Below are positions 41,971-50,162 of a stretch of DNA of 64,000 bases, in pieces. Numbering within the stretch: the first letter of the stretch is position 1; every line of letters begins with the position of its first letter. The notes under the pieces are model-generated. The model ran no database searches. It was not told where the DNA came from and saw only the letters and a list, made by a program, of their open reading frames with translations. Source of the DNA: JAAYJR01 sp964545315 (GTDB lineage Bacteria; Bacteroidota; Bacteroidia; Bacteroidales; Prolixibacteraceae); the NCBI GenBank assembly GCA_964545315.1, contig CAZJGI010000001.1, positions 1 to 64,000 of the forward strand. Direction: 5' to 3'. A program made the translations under genes and the position numbers.

Positions 41971-42210
41971 ATGGAGAAGGAAGCATTAAAACAAAGAGTA
42001 AAAAAAGTAGTCGCCCGGGTTTTAAAAATTAATGAATCAGAAATTGCTGATGATGCAAATTTTATTTTTGATCTTGGGGCCGATTCAATGAAGAGCATGT
42101 TACTTATTGCAGCCTTTGAAGAGGAATTTGATATTGAAATGGATGTTGAAAAAGCCCAGGAAGTCCAGACTATTGATGGTGCAGTTGACTTTATTGCAAA
42201 TTATTTGTAA
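41971..42210 (+). CDS. acyl carrier protein (non-canonical)
   Basis: The 79-residue protein is an ACP-type four-helix bundle with the phosphopantetheine site FDLGADSMKSM (Ser39). Fatty-acid AcpP proteins have DSLDTVEL here; the DSMKS variant suggests a dedicated carrier for another acyl group. The helix-2 segment EEFDIEMDVEKAQEVQTIDGAVDFI is otherwise standard. It lies 120 bases after the deacetylase fusion and 33 bases before an ADP-forming acyl-CoA synthetase gene, not in a fatty acid synthesis cluster. Confidence 0.88.
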   Translation: MEKEALKQRVKKVVARVLKINESEIADDANFIFDLGADSMKSMLLIAAFEEEFDIEMDVEKAQEVQTIDGAVDFIANYL

Positions 42211-42243
42211 TTAACTTTAAAATTCAATCTGGTATGAATCACT

Positions 42244-44379
42244 ATGATTAATCAGTCAGATATTAATCCAAAAAGCCTCCATACAATTTTTTATCCTAAA
42301 TCTGTTGCGGTTGTAGGGACTAATAAGGTTAAGGGCACCGTTCCCGGCGATATTTTCCTTAACATCCTACAAACTGAATTCCAGGGTATCCTCTATCCTG
42401 TTAGTCCCGGGGAAAGATCAATAAGTGGTGTAAAAACATATAAATACGTTATTGATATACCTGATGAAGTTGAACTTGCTGTTATTGTTTTCCCCAGTTC
42501 GGTATGTAAACTTGCTCTTGAACAGTGCGGTCAAAAAGGGATCAAATCAGCAATCATTATATCTGCAGGATTCAGGGAAGTAGGGAAAAGAGGCCTTGAA
42601 AAAGAAAATGAATTGATAGGGATAGCTAATAAATATGGCATTTCATTCATTGGCCCCAATTGTCTGGGAGTTATCAATACTGATCCGGTGTCAAGATTAA
42701 ATGCTTCTTTTGCAAGAAGTTTTCCCGCAGAAGGAAGTATTGCTTTTTTATCGCAAAGTGGTGCTCTTTGTACAGCGGTTCTCGATTATGCAAGAGCAAA
42801 AAATATCGGTTTCTCAAAATTTGTTAGTTTTGGAAATAAAGCGGATATATCAGAAATTGAGCTGCTCTACTACCTTAAAGATGATCCAAAAACGAAAGTC
42901 ATTCTCTTATATCTCGAAGAAATAACAGATGGCCGGAAGTTAATGGAGACTGCAAAAGAGGTAATAAAAACCAGTCATAAACCTATTTTAATCCTTAAAT
43001 CCGGTAGAACTGAGGAGGGTGCTTCCGCAGCTGCATCCCATACAGGTTCCCTGGCAGGAAAAGATGAAATCTGTGATGCTGCCTTTAAGCAGTCGGGAAT
43101 TATTAGATGCAGCAATATTGAGGAAATGTTCAATATTGCAATAGCATTTGTTTACCAGCCTTATCCCAAATCGAACAGGATAGCCATAGTGACAAATGCC
43201 GGAGGACCGGGAGTATTAACTACTGATGCTGCAATCAGGGAGGGATTAAAACTTGCAAAGTTTAATGAAAATACATCATTACAATTAAAACGAAGCCTTC
43301 CTACAACAGCAAATATTAATAATCCGGTTGATGTTATAGGAGATGCAAGGGCTGACCGTTACGGAGCTGCTATTTCAGCTGTATTGAAAGATGATAATGT
43401 AGATGGTATCTTCGTGATCCTTACCCCTCAGTCAATGACAGATATTGAATCAATAGCCCACGAAGTATCTCGCTCAGCATGCCAGTCAGATAAACCTGTG
43501 TACACATCATTTATGGGCCAGGCTGACGTTGCGGAAGGAATAAAAATACTGGAATACAATGATATTCCTCACTACATCCTGCCGGAATCAATGTGTAAAC
43601 CTTTTAAAACCGTTTATGAGTTTAAAAGTTATATCTCCAGACAGGCTGCCCTGGACACACTTGTAAAACCAAAAGTTAATATGACAGCTCAAAATCTGGT
43701 TATAGAAGCTGCCAAGACAGGAAACAGATATTTGAATGAGATTGAAGCATCTGATATTCTTGAAGCTTATAAATTACCAGTAATCAAAAAACGGTTGGCT
43801 ATTACTTCTGAAGAGGCTGCTGCTATGGCAAAAGAGACAGGATTCCCTGTAGTGATGAAAATATTGTCTCATAACATTATTCATAAGTCCGATGTGGGTG
43901 GGGTAATAATGAATATAAATACAGAAGGGGAAGCGGAAAATGCCTTTAACAAAATTATTGATAACGTAAATCAAATAATGCCTGATGCAAAAATTGAGGG
44001 TGTTCAGGTCACAAAACAGATACAAAACGGACAGGAAATAATACTCGGAATTAAAAAAGATCCGTCATTTGGACCAGTAATTATGTTTGGCCTTGGTGGA
44101 ATATTTGTTGAGATATTCAGGGATATAAGTTTCAGAATTGCCCCGGTAGATAAACCTGCGGCTTATGAGATGATCAATGAAATTAAAACATCAGCCCTGC
44201 TTTCAGGAATTCGCGGAAGGATTCCCCTTGATATAGAGTCAGTTGCTGACGCAATAGTGAAAATTTCATCCCTGGCTATGGATTGCCCCCAAATAAAAGA
44301 ATTGGATATCAATCCCTTAATTGTTAAAGAAAAAGGATACGGCTGTTTCGTTGCTGATACCAAAATAATATTGGAATAA
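42244..44379 (+). CDS. acetate--CoA ligase (ADP-forming), fused alpha-beta
   Basis: ADP-forming acyl-CoA synthetases convert acyl-CoA, ADP and phosphate to free acid, CoA and ATP (or the reverse). The 711-residue protein has the CoA-binding domain (residues 10-105), the ligase domain with phospho-histidine His266 in AASHTGSLAG, and the ATP-grasp beta domain (about 485-711) with HKSDVGGVIMNI and FGLGGIFVEIFRD. The fused alpha-beta form occurs in many anaerobes, where it yields ATP from acetyl-CoA. Next to the deacetylase and NagB genes it could handle acetate released from amino sugars; alternatively it may charge the adjacent ACP system. Confidence 0.9.
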   Translation: MINQSDINPKSLHTIFYPKSVAVVGTNKVKGTVPGDIFLNILQTEFQGILYPVSPGERSISGVKTYKYVIDIPDEVELAVIVFPSSVCKLALEQCGQKGIKSAIIISAGFREVGKRGLEKENELIGIANKYGISFIGPNCLGVINTDPVSRLNASFARSFPAEGSIAFLSQSGALCTAVLDYARAKNIGFSKFVSFGNKADISEIELLYYLKDDPKTKVILLYLEEITDGRKLMETAKEVIKTSHKPILILKSGRTEEGASAAASHTGSLAGKDEICDAAFKQSGIIRCSNIEEMFNIAIAFVYQPYPKSNRIAIVTNAGGPGVLTTDAAIREGLKLAKFNENTSLQLKRSLPTTANINNPVDVIGDARADRYGAAISAVLKDDNVDGIFVILTPQSMTDIESIAHEVSRSACQSDKPVYTSFMGQADVAEGIKILEYNDIPHYILPESMCKPFKTVYEFKSYISRQAALDTLVKPKVNMTAQNLVIEAAKTGNRYLNEIEASDILEAYKLPVIKKRLAITSEEAAAMAKETGFPVVMKILSHNIIHKSDVGGVIMNINTEGEAENAFNKIIDNVNQIMPDAKIEGVQVTKQIQNGQEIILGIKKDPSFGPVIMFGLGGIFVEIFRDISFRIAPVDKPAAYEMINEIKTSALLSGIRGRIPLDIESVADAIVKISSLAMDCPQIKELDINPLIVKEKGYGCFVADTKIILE

Positions 44380-44404
44380 ATTTTTAAACTATAAATAATC
44401 AATT

Positions 44405-45220
44405 ATGAGAATACTAATACATGAAAATTATCAACAGTTAAGTAAATGGACTGCTTATTACATTGCCAATAAAATTAAAGAGTTCAATCCGGGTCCCGAT
44501 AAACCATTTGTTCTTGGATTACCAACAGGCTCATCCCCCATAGGTACCTATACTGAACTGATTGAACTTGTGAAGCAGGGCAGAATATCATTTAAAAATG
44601 TTGTAACATTCAATATGGATGAGTATGTCGGCATCCCAAAAGACCACCCGCAATCCTATCACTACTTCATGGATAAGCATCTTTTTAATCATATTGACAT
44701 TCCTCGTGAAAATATAAATATTCTAAACGGTAATGCTGCCGATCTTGAAAAAGAGTGCGAAGATTATGAAAAAAAGATAGAAAATATGGGCGGTATAAAG
44801 TTGTTTCTTGGAGGTATAGGACCCGATGGCCATATCGCATTTAATGAACCGGGATCTTCGCTGAAATCGAAAACAAGGATTAAAACATTAACATACGATA
44901 CCATAGTTGCAAATTCAAGGTTTTTCGATAATGATGTCAGAAAAGTACCAAAAACTGCGCTTACAGTTGGTGTTGATACGGTAATGCAGGCAGAGGAGGT
45001 AATAATAATTATCAACGGATATAATAAAGCCATGGCTTTACAGAAGGTAGTTGAAGAAGGTATTAACCACATGTGGACAGTATCGGTGCTGCAACTTCAT
45101 CCCAAAGGTATAATAGTATGTGATGAAGATGCTACCATGGACCTTAAGGTAAAAACCGTCAAGTATTATAAAGATATTGAAAAAGAGGAATTGATGAAGA
45201 AACCTGAATTACCTGATTAA
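44405..45220 (+). CDS. nagB: glucosamine-6-phosphate deaminase
   Basis: NagB converts glucosamine 6-phosphate to fructose 6-phosphate and ammonia. All catalytic residues fall at E. coli positions: Asp72 (FNMDEYVGIP), Asp141, His143 and Glu148 (GPDGHIAFNEPGSS). The phosphate-binding LGLPTGSSP loop is present and the 271-residue length is typical. It stands in clear contrast to the degenerate NagB-like half encoded at 39520. It follows the acyl-CoA synthetase by 25 bases, and its TAA overlaps the ATG of the DUF4954 gene by one base. Confidence 0.97.
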   Translation: MRILIHENYQQLSKWTAYYIANKIKEFNPGPDKPFVLGLPTGSSPIGTYTELIELVKQGRISFKNVVTFNMDEYVGIPKDHPQSYHYFMDKHLFNHIDIPRENINILNGNAADLEKECEDYEKKIENMGGIKLFLGGIGPDGHIAFNEPGSSLKSKTRIKTLTYDTIVANSRFFDNDVRKVPKTALTVGVDTVMQAEEVIIIINGYNKAMALQKVVEEGINHMWTVSVLQLHPKGIIVCDEDATMDLKVKTVKYYKDIEKEELMKKPELPD

Positions 45221-47205
45221 TGTACCGTTTGCTTACCACGCAGGAAATTAAAACCCTCGAACTCAGAGGTTGTTTAGCCGAAGATTGGACAAAAATTGAG
45301 GTTAATGATCCTTTTAATGCAGGAAGACTTAGAAATGTTAAGTTCGGGGGTAATATCAGGCTGGGAGCAAATAGTGGCCTTACAAAATTCAATGAGTTGA
45401 TAAGTAAACAGTCAGGTATCACTAATTGCTTTATACAGGACTCTGTTATTGGCAATGATGTTTATCTGTCCGATATTGGAATACTTGTAAACTACAAAAT
45501 CGGAGATGGCTCTTTTATTTCAAACACAGGAACAATCGCCGTTTTCGGAAGCACAGCTTTCGGAAACGGTCATGAAATCAACATCCTCAACGAAAACGGA
45601 GGAAGGAAATTGCCAGTTTTCGACCGGCTGTCTGCTCAGATTGCATATATGCTTGTTGTTTACAGACATAATCCTCAATTCATTAATAAACTCAAATCAT
45701 TAATAACTGACTATATAAATACTAAGATAGCAACAACCGGGGAAATTGGCGAATATTGCAGGATACAAAACACGAAAAATATAATCAATGTTAATATCAG
45801 TCCTTTTTGCCAAATCGAAGGGGCGTTGAATTTAGAGGAAGGAACAATAAAATGTAATGAAAAGGCCCCGGTTCATATAGGTGGGGGCGTTATTGCAAAA
45901 CATTTTATAATCCTCTCCGGATCAAATATTGACAACGGGGCAATCCTGAACTCAACGTTTGTCGGCCAGGGTGTTCAGGTGGGAAATCAGTTTTCGTCTG
46001 ATAACTCTGCATTCTTTGCCAATTGTGAAGCATTCCACGGTGAAGCATGCAGTATTTTTGCAGGTCCTTATACCGTAACACATCATAAATCGACTTTACT
46101 GATTGCAGGTATGTTTTCATTTTATAATGCCGGAAGCGGTACCAACCAAAGCAATCATATGTACAAACTGGGCCCTGTCCATCAGGGTATAGTGGAGCGG
46201 GGCTCTAAAACAGGTTCATTCTCTTATATGCTGTGGCCAACCAGAGTAGGTCCATTTACTGTGGTAATGGATAAACATACCGGGAATTTTGACTCTTCGG
46301 AATTTCCATTTTCATATATTTCAGCCGAAAACGGAAAAAGTGTTATTATCCCGGCAATGAATCTTTTTACTGTCGGAACAGCCAGAGACAGTAAAAAATG
46401 GCCAGCCAGGGATAATCGAAAAGATGATGAAAAAACAGATATTATAAATTATGACCTGTTTAATCCCTGCACCATACAAAAAATGATCCAAGGCTCTTCC
46501 ACCCTCGAAAAGTTATATCAAACTGCTGCCAATGACCGCGAATTTATATATCACAAGGGATTATATATAAACAGACTGATGCTGAGAACATCGAAAAGGT
46601 TTTACGAACTTGCTGTATATTCCAATCTTTATGGAGTTTTGATCAAAAAAGCAACTGATCAAAATTTTAATACCATTGATGAACTGCAAAAAATACTCCG
46701 CCCATCAGACAGTAATGCTTCAATTTCGGACTGGGTGGATATTGCAGGTATGATTACTGATAAAGATAGCCTTAAACGTATTATCGGGGCCGTTATCGAC
46801 GGAAAGATCAAAAACATTGACGATTTAAGCCTGGAATTTAATAATTGTAATAAAGACTATGAAGATAAAGCTTATTCATGGTGTATCAGTACTCTGAATA
46901 AATTAAAAGGAATTGATGTATCTTCCATATCAAAATCCGGGATGCTGGAATTATCAGAGAATTGGAAAACCGGATCAGTAAAATGTAATAATATGATATT
47001 GAAGGATGCTGAAAAGGAATTTGATCAATATAGCAGGATAGGTTTTGGGCTTGAAGGTGATGAAAATGAAAAGCTTGCTGACTTTGAGTCTGTAAGAAGC
47101 AGTTATGAAAAAAACAGTTTTATTTCTGAAATAAGGAGGGAATCAGAAAAAATTGAAGAGATATATTCAAAACTTGTAGAAAAAATTCAGGCGTTACAAG
47201 TGTAA
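45220..47205 (+). CDS. DUF4954 left-handed beta-helix protein
   Basis: The 661-residue protein matches DUF4954: an N-terminal segment RLLTTQEIKTLELRGCLAEDW, then a long hexapeptide-like region (about residues 60-330: NCFIQDSVIGNDVYLSDIG, IGDGSFISNTGTI, ILSGSNIDNGAILNSTFVGQGVQVG) that should fold as a left-handed beta-helix of the kind found in sugar-nucleotide acyl/nucleotidyltransferases, and a helical C-terminal domain. Function is unestablished. Its start overlaps the nagB stop, so it is probably an amino-sugar or sugar-phosphate enzyme or its regulator. Confidence 0.87.
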   Translation: MYRLLTTQEIKTLELRGCLAEDWTKIEVNDPFNAGRLRNVKFGGNIRLGANSGLTKFNELISKQSGITNCFIQDSVIGNDVYLSDIGILVNYKIGDGSFISNTGTIAVFGSTAFGNGHEINILNENGGRKLPVFDRLSAQIAYMLVVYRHNPQFINKLKSLITDYINTKIATTGEIGEYCRIQNTKNIINVNISPFCQIEGALNLEEGTIKCNEKAPVHIGGGVIAKHFIILSGSNIDNGAILNSTFVGQGVQVGNQFSSDNSAFFANCEAFHGEACSIFAGPYTVTHHKSTLLIAGMFSFYNAGSGTNQSNHMYKLGPVHQGIVERGSKTGSFSYMLWPTRVGPFTVVMDKHTGNFDSSEFPFSYISAENGKSVIIPAMNLFTVGTARDSKKWPARDNRKDDEKTDIINYDLFNPCTIQKMIQGSSTLEKLYQTAANDREFIYHKGLYINRLMLRTSKRFYELAVYSNLYGVLIKKATDQNFNTIDELQKILRPSDSNASISDWVDIAGMITDKDSLKRIIGAVIDGKIKNIDDLSLEFNNCNKDYEDKAYSWCISTLNKLKGIDVSSISKSGMLELSENWKTGSVKCNNMILKDAEKEFDQYSRIGFGLEGDENEKLADFESVRSSYEKNSFISEIRRESEKIEEIYSKLVEKIQALQV

Positions 47206-47224
47206 TTATGATAAAATACTCTTT

Positions 47225-48034
47225 TTAAAATAAATACTTATATAATCTGATCAGACCAAATACAATCACCAGTGTAAAAATAATTGCCGCACCCGAAGGA
47301 ATATCTAAATAATACGATAATAACAATCCTGAAATACTTCCAAAAAATGCAAAAAAGGAGGATAGAAAAAGCAATTTTTTAAAATCCCTGGTGAAAATAT
47401 TGGCTGTAGCCTGTGGAATTGTCAGTAGAGAAAGTATCAGGATAATACCCACAACCCTAATATTTAATACTACCGTCAATGCAATCAGGGTGATAGTCAA
47501 ATAATTAAATAACGTTACAGGTAATCCGGCAGCTCTTGCAAATTCTTCGTCAAAAGCTATATACAGCACTTTCCTGTATAAAAAAGCAAAAAAGAGGATA
47601 ATAACGATTGTCAAAATAAACATCCACCACAATTCTGCCCTTGAAACAGTCAGGATATTTCCAAACAGGTAACTCATCAGATTTGGAGTATATCCAGGCG
47701 TAAGAAAGACAAAAATAATTCCTGCAGCCATTCCGAGCGACCACCATATTGCGATTGAAGAATCTTCCCGGACCCTTCCAACCTTGGTAAAGAACTGAAT
47801 TCCAAATGCAGCTAATATTGCAAAAAGCACTGCCCCGGCTAAAGGATTGAACCCCAGAAAAAATGCCAGACCAATCCCTCCAAATGAAGCATGAGTAATT
47901 CCTCCGCTAACAAATACAATTCGTCGCGAAACGATATAAGTACCAATAATACCACAGGAGATACTTGCAAATACAGCAGCCAGAAATGCCTTTTGAAAAA
48001 AATCGTATGAAAATAATAATATAATATCCTTCAT
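47225..48034 (-). CDS. znuB: zinc/manganese ABC transporter permease
   Basis: ABC-3 family membrane subunit with about eight transmembrane segments over 269 residues. Family motifs include SCGIIGTYIVSRRIVFVSGGITHASFGGIGLAFF (in two parts) and the C-terminal DIPSGAAIIF. It lies one base downstream of the ATPase gene and completes a znuA-znuC-znuB operon for high-affinity uptake of Zn2+ (or Mn2+). It converges on the DUF4954 gene. Confidence 0.92.
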   Translation of the reverse strand: MKDIILLFSYDFFQKAFLAAVFASISCGIIGTYIVSRRIVFVSGGITHASFGGIGLAFFLGFNPLAGAVLFAILAAFGIQFFTKVGRVREDSSIAIWWSLGMAAGIIFVFLTPGYTPNLMSYLFGNILTVSRAELWWMFILTIVIILFFAFLYRKVLYIAFDEEFARAAGLPVTLFNYLTITLIALTVVLNIRVVGIILILSLLTIPQATANIFTRDFKKLLFLSSFFAFFGSISGLLLSYYLDIPSGAAIIFTLVIVFGLIRLYKYLF

Positions 48035-48035
48035 C

Positions 48036-48782
48036 TTATTCGTGCCTTTTTAATACAGTATGGGGTATCTCACCATGTGTTAAAATTTTGATTGGACAAT
48101 TATAACTGTTCAGTTCATCCTGGGTAATAATATTATCAGGATGATAATGCAGATTACCATTTACACAGGCAATAGCTTTAACATAACTTGAAATTGTTCC
48201 AATATCATGTGAAACAAGTATTATAGCCATTCTTCGATTTAAATCTTTAAGTTTTTCATAAAGTTCTCCCTCAAACCTGTTATCAACAAAAGTATCAGGC
48301 TCATCAAGTATTAAAATATAAGGATCACTTATAATAGCCCTGCATAAAAATACTCTCTGCATTTGTCCTCCTGACAGATCACCAATAGCTTTATTTCTAA
48401 TGTCAAGTATCCCCATTTCATCAAGCAGCTTCTCAACCTTCAATTTTATTTCACTGTTATATCCTGGTGCGGCTTTCTTCACCACGAAACCGGACCGCAC
48501 AACCTCAAATACAGTTATCGGAAAATTACGATCAATATGCCTAACCTGTGGAAGATAACCGAAAGGCATTTTATCTTTTTGTAAATCAGGTCTTAATTTA
48601 ATTTTACCTTTTATAGGCCTTAACAATCCGAGCATTGCTTTCAATAACGTTGTTTTTCCTCCTCCGTTGGGTCCGATTACTCCTAAAAAGTCCCTTTCAA
48701 AAATCTTCAGGTTTACATCAAATAATACCGGAGATTTATCATAACCAACAGATAAATTAACAATTTGTATTAAAGGCTCCAT
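48036..48782 (-). CDS. znuC: zinc/manganese ABC transporter ATP-binding protein
   Basis: The 248-residue ATPase has Walker A GPNGGGKTTL (about residues 37-46), Q-loop YLPQVRHID, the ABC signature LSGGQMQRV (about 140) and Walker B YILILDEPDTFVD. YLPQ and the LSGGQMQRVFLCRAI context fit metal-uptake ABC ATPases. It overlaps znuA by one base and energises the ZnuB permease. Confidence 0.94.
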   Translation of the reverse strand: MEPLIQIVNLSVGYDKSPVLFDVNLKIFERDFLGVIGPNGGGKTTLLKAMLGLLRPIKGKIKLRPDLQKDKMPFGYLPQVRHIDRNFPITVFEVVRSGFVVKKAAPGYNSEIKLKVEKLLDEMGILDIRNKAIGDLSGGQMQRVFLCRAIISDPYILILDEPDTFVDNRFEGELYEKLKDLNRRMAIILVSHDIGTISSYVKAIACVNGNLHYHPDNIITQDELNSYNCPIKILTHGEIPHTVLKRHE

Positions 48783-49654
48783 TAAAAATTTTCAATTATC
48801 AAGTTTGTAATAGTGATTAAATTATCAGACCAGTCAGGACTTAACGGAGTTACTTCAATAATTTCACCATCTATCTCTTCGGCAAAAACACGGGCATTTT
48901 CATTATCAAATTCCCTCTGAATATAAATTACATTGATATCTTCCCTTCCGGCAATTTCCATAATTTCAGCCATATGCTGAGGCGAAGGTTCCTTACCCTC
49001 TGATTCGAGAGAGTGTTGAACTAAACCATACTCTCTTGCAAAATATGTGAGACTGGGATGAAACATAATAAACTCTTTCCCCTGATAATTTCTTAACAGG
49101 CTTTTTATATGTTCGTCCACCTGATCAATTTCTTTTACAAATTCAGAATAATTTTTATTATAAATTTCCTTTTTTTCAGGATTAAGGCTTATGAGGACAT
49201 CAGCTGTTTTACGGGATATCTGCTTCACCAGGGAAGGGGACAACCATATGTGGGGATCAATCCCTGCGATTGGTATCCTTTCTGAATGATGATGATCACT
49301 TTTTATCAGGTCTAAACCCTGAGACAGATCAATTACTTCCATCATCGGATTAGCCTGCTCTATTTTTTCTTTCCAGGATAATTCAAATCCAATATAGCCA
49401 ATTCTGAACCACACTTTTGAGCGTACTAAATTTTTCATTTGGGAAGGTAAGATGCTATAAGTTGCCGGGCTTGCACCGGGAGGTATTAAAACCTGAATAT
49501 CAAAATCATTACCTGCAATTTTTTCCACAAAAGTTTTTTGTGGTAAAATACTGACTGTCACCGCAGGCCGCACCTGATCAACATTTTTGTTTTTATTTGA
49601 ATCACAAGAGACAAATAAAATTAACAAGGTTAAAAATAAATAGCTGAATTTCAT
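48782..49654 (-). CDS. znuA: zinc/manganese ABC transporter substrate-binding lipoprotein
   Basis: The cluster A-I solute-binding protein has a lipoprotein signal ending in FVSC (Cys18), as expected where the periplasmic binding protein is membrane-tethered. Metal ligands are consistent with His in the DHHHSERIPIAGIDPHIWLSP region (about residues 115-135), MFHPSLTYFAREYGL, and the C-terminal acidic site. The short His-rich loop DHHHSE is typical of zinc-specific members. The first gene of the operon; its promoter overlaps a palindrome that may be a Zur operator. Confidence 0.93.
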   Translation of the reverse strand: MKFSYLFLTLLILFVSCDSNKNKNVDQVRPAVTVSILPQKTFVEKIAGNDFDIQVLIPPGASPATYSILPSQMKNLVRSKVWFRIGYIGFELSWKEKIEQANPMMEVIDLSQGLDLIKSDHHHSERIPIAGIDPHIWLSPSLVKQISRKTADVLISLNPEKKEIYNKNYSEFVKEIDQVDEHIKSLLRNYQGKEFIMFHPSLTYFAREYGLVQHSLESEGKEPSPQHMAEIMEIAGREDINVIYIQREFDNENARVFAEEIDGEIIEVTPLSPDWSDNLITITNLIIENF

Positions 49655-49672
49655 TATTCACCGGGTTTATAC

Positions 49673-49687
49673 TGTTATCTATTAACA
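49673..49687 (-). promoter_or_regulatory. palindromic operator candidate (Zur/Fur-like) in the znuACB promoter
   Basis: TGTTA and TAACA form an inverted repeat around TCTAT. It begins 8 bases downstream of the -7 box, over the expected transcription start. GTTA-n5-TAAC resembles zinc-uptake (Zur) boxes, whose consensus in other phyla is GTTAT-n3-ATAAC-like. Repressor binding here would block initiation when zinc is plentiful. Confidence 0.5.
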
Positions 49688-49695
49688 CATAAATG

Positions 49696-49703
49696 CAAAA
49701 TTA
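49696..49703 (-). promoter_or_regulatory. Bacteroidota -7 box for znuACB
   Basis: Minus-strand TAATTTTG is an exact TAnnTTTG match, 42 bases before the znuA ATG. Confidence 0.6.
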
Positions 49704-49706
49704 GTT

Positions 49707-49985
49707 TTATAATTTCATTTTTTTTACTTTATAAAAATTCCCGGGAGGGACAGGGTCATAACCTGAACTTCCCCATGGATGACATTTCGAAATACGCTTC
49801 ACTGTCAAAACAAAACCCTTAAAAGGACCATGTATTTTTACAGCCTGCACAGCATATTCAGAACAGGTTGGTACAAACCTGCATGAAGCATGGGTTAAGG
49901 GTGAGATACAGTACTTATAAAAATATACCGGAAGCAAAACTATCCAACCAATAACTTTTAATACACCTTTAAGAATTACATTCAT
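49707..49985 (-). CDS. yidD: membrane protein insertion efficiency factor YidD
   Basis: The 92-residue protein shows the YidD pattern: an amphipathic N-terminal membrane helix, then YKYCISPL, CRFVPTCSEYAVQA, and CHPWGSSGYDPVP. YidD assists YidC-dependent insertion of membrane proteins and is often encoded near rnpA/yidC; here it is isolated. The frame is open six codons further to a TTG, but the ATG at 49985 is preferred. It lies immediately upstream of znuA on the same strand. Confidence 0.94.
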   Translation of the reverse strand: MNVILKGVLKVIGWIVLLPVYFYKYCISPLTHASCRFVPTCSEYAVQAVKIHGPFKGFVLTVKRISKCHPWGSSGYDPVPPGNFYKVKKMKL

Positions 49986-50095
49986 TTTACTGTTTCTGAT
50001 CAACAGATTATTCCTGCGTAAAAATAAGCATTATATAACTTATTCTTTAATTCAAATAAATTGAATTAAAAAATAATGGTATTCCATAATATTTT

Positions 50096-50103
50096 TAAAT
50101 TTG
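50096..50103 (+). promoter_or_regulatory. Bacteroidota -7 box for the FHS transporter
   Basis: TAAATTTG is an exact TAnnTTTG match 59 bases before the ATG at 50163. Confidence 0.5.
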
Positions 50104-50162
50104 TTGTCAATGCTTATTTTTAGACTGTTTTCATGAATTCAAACATTTAAACCAAATTAATA

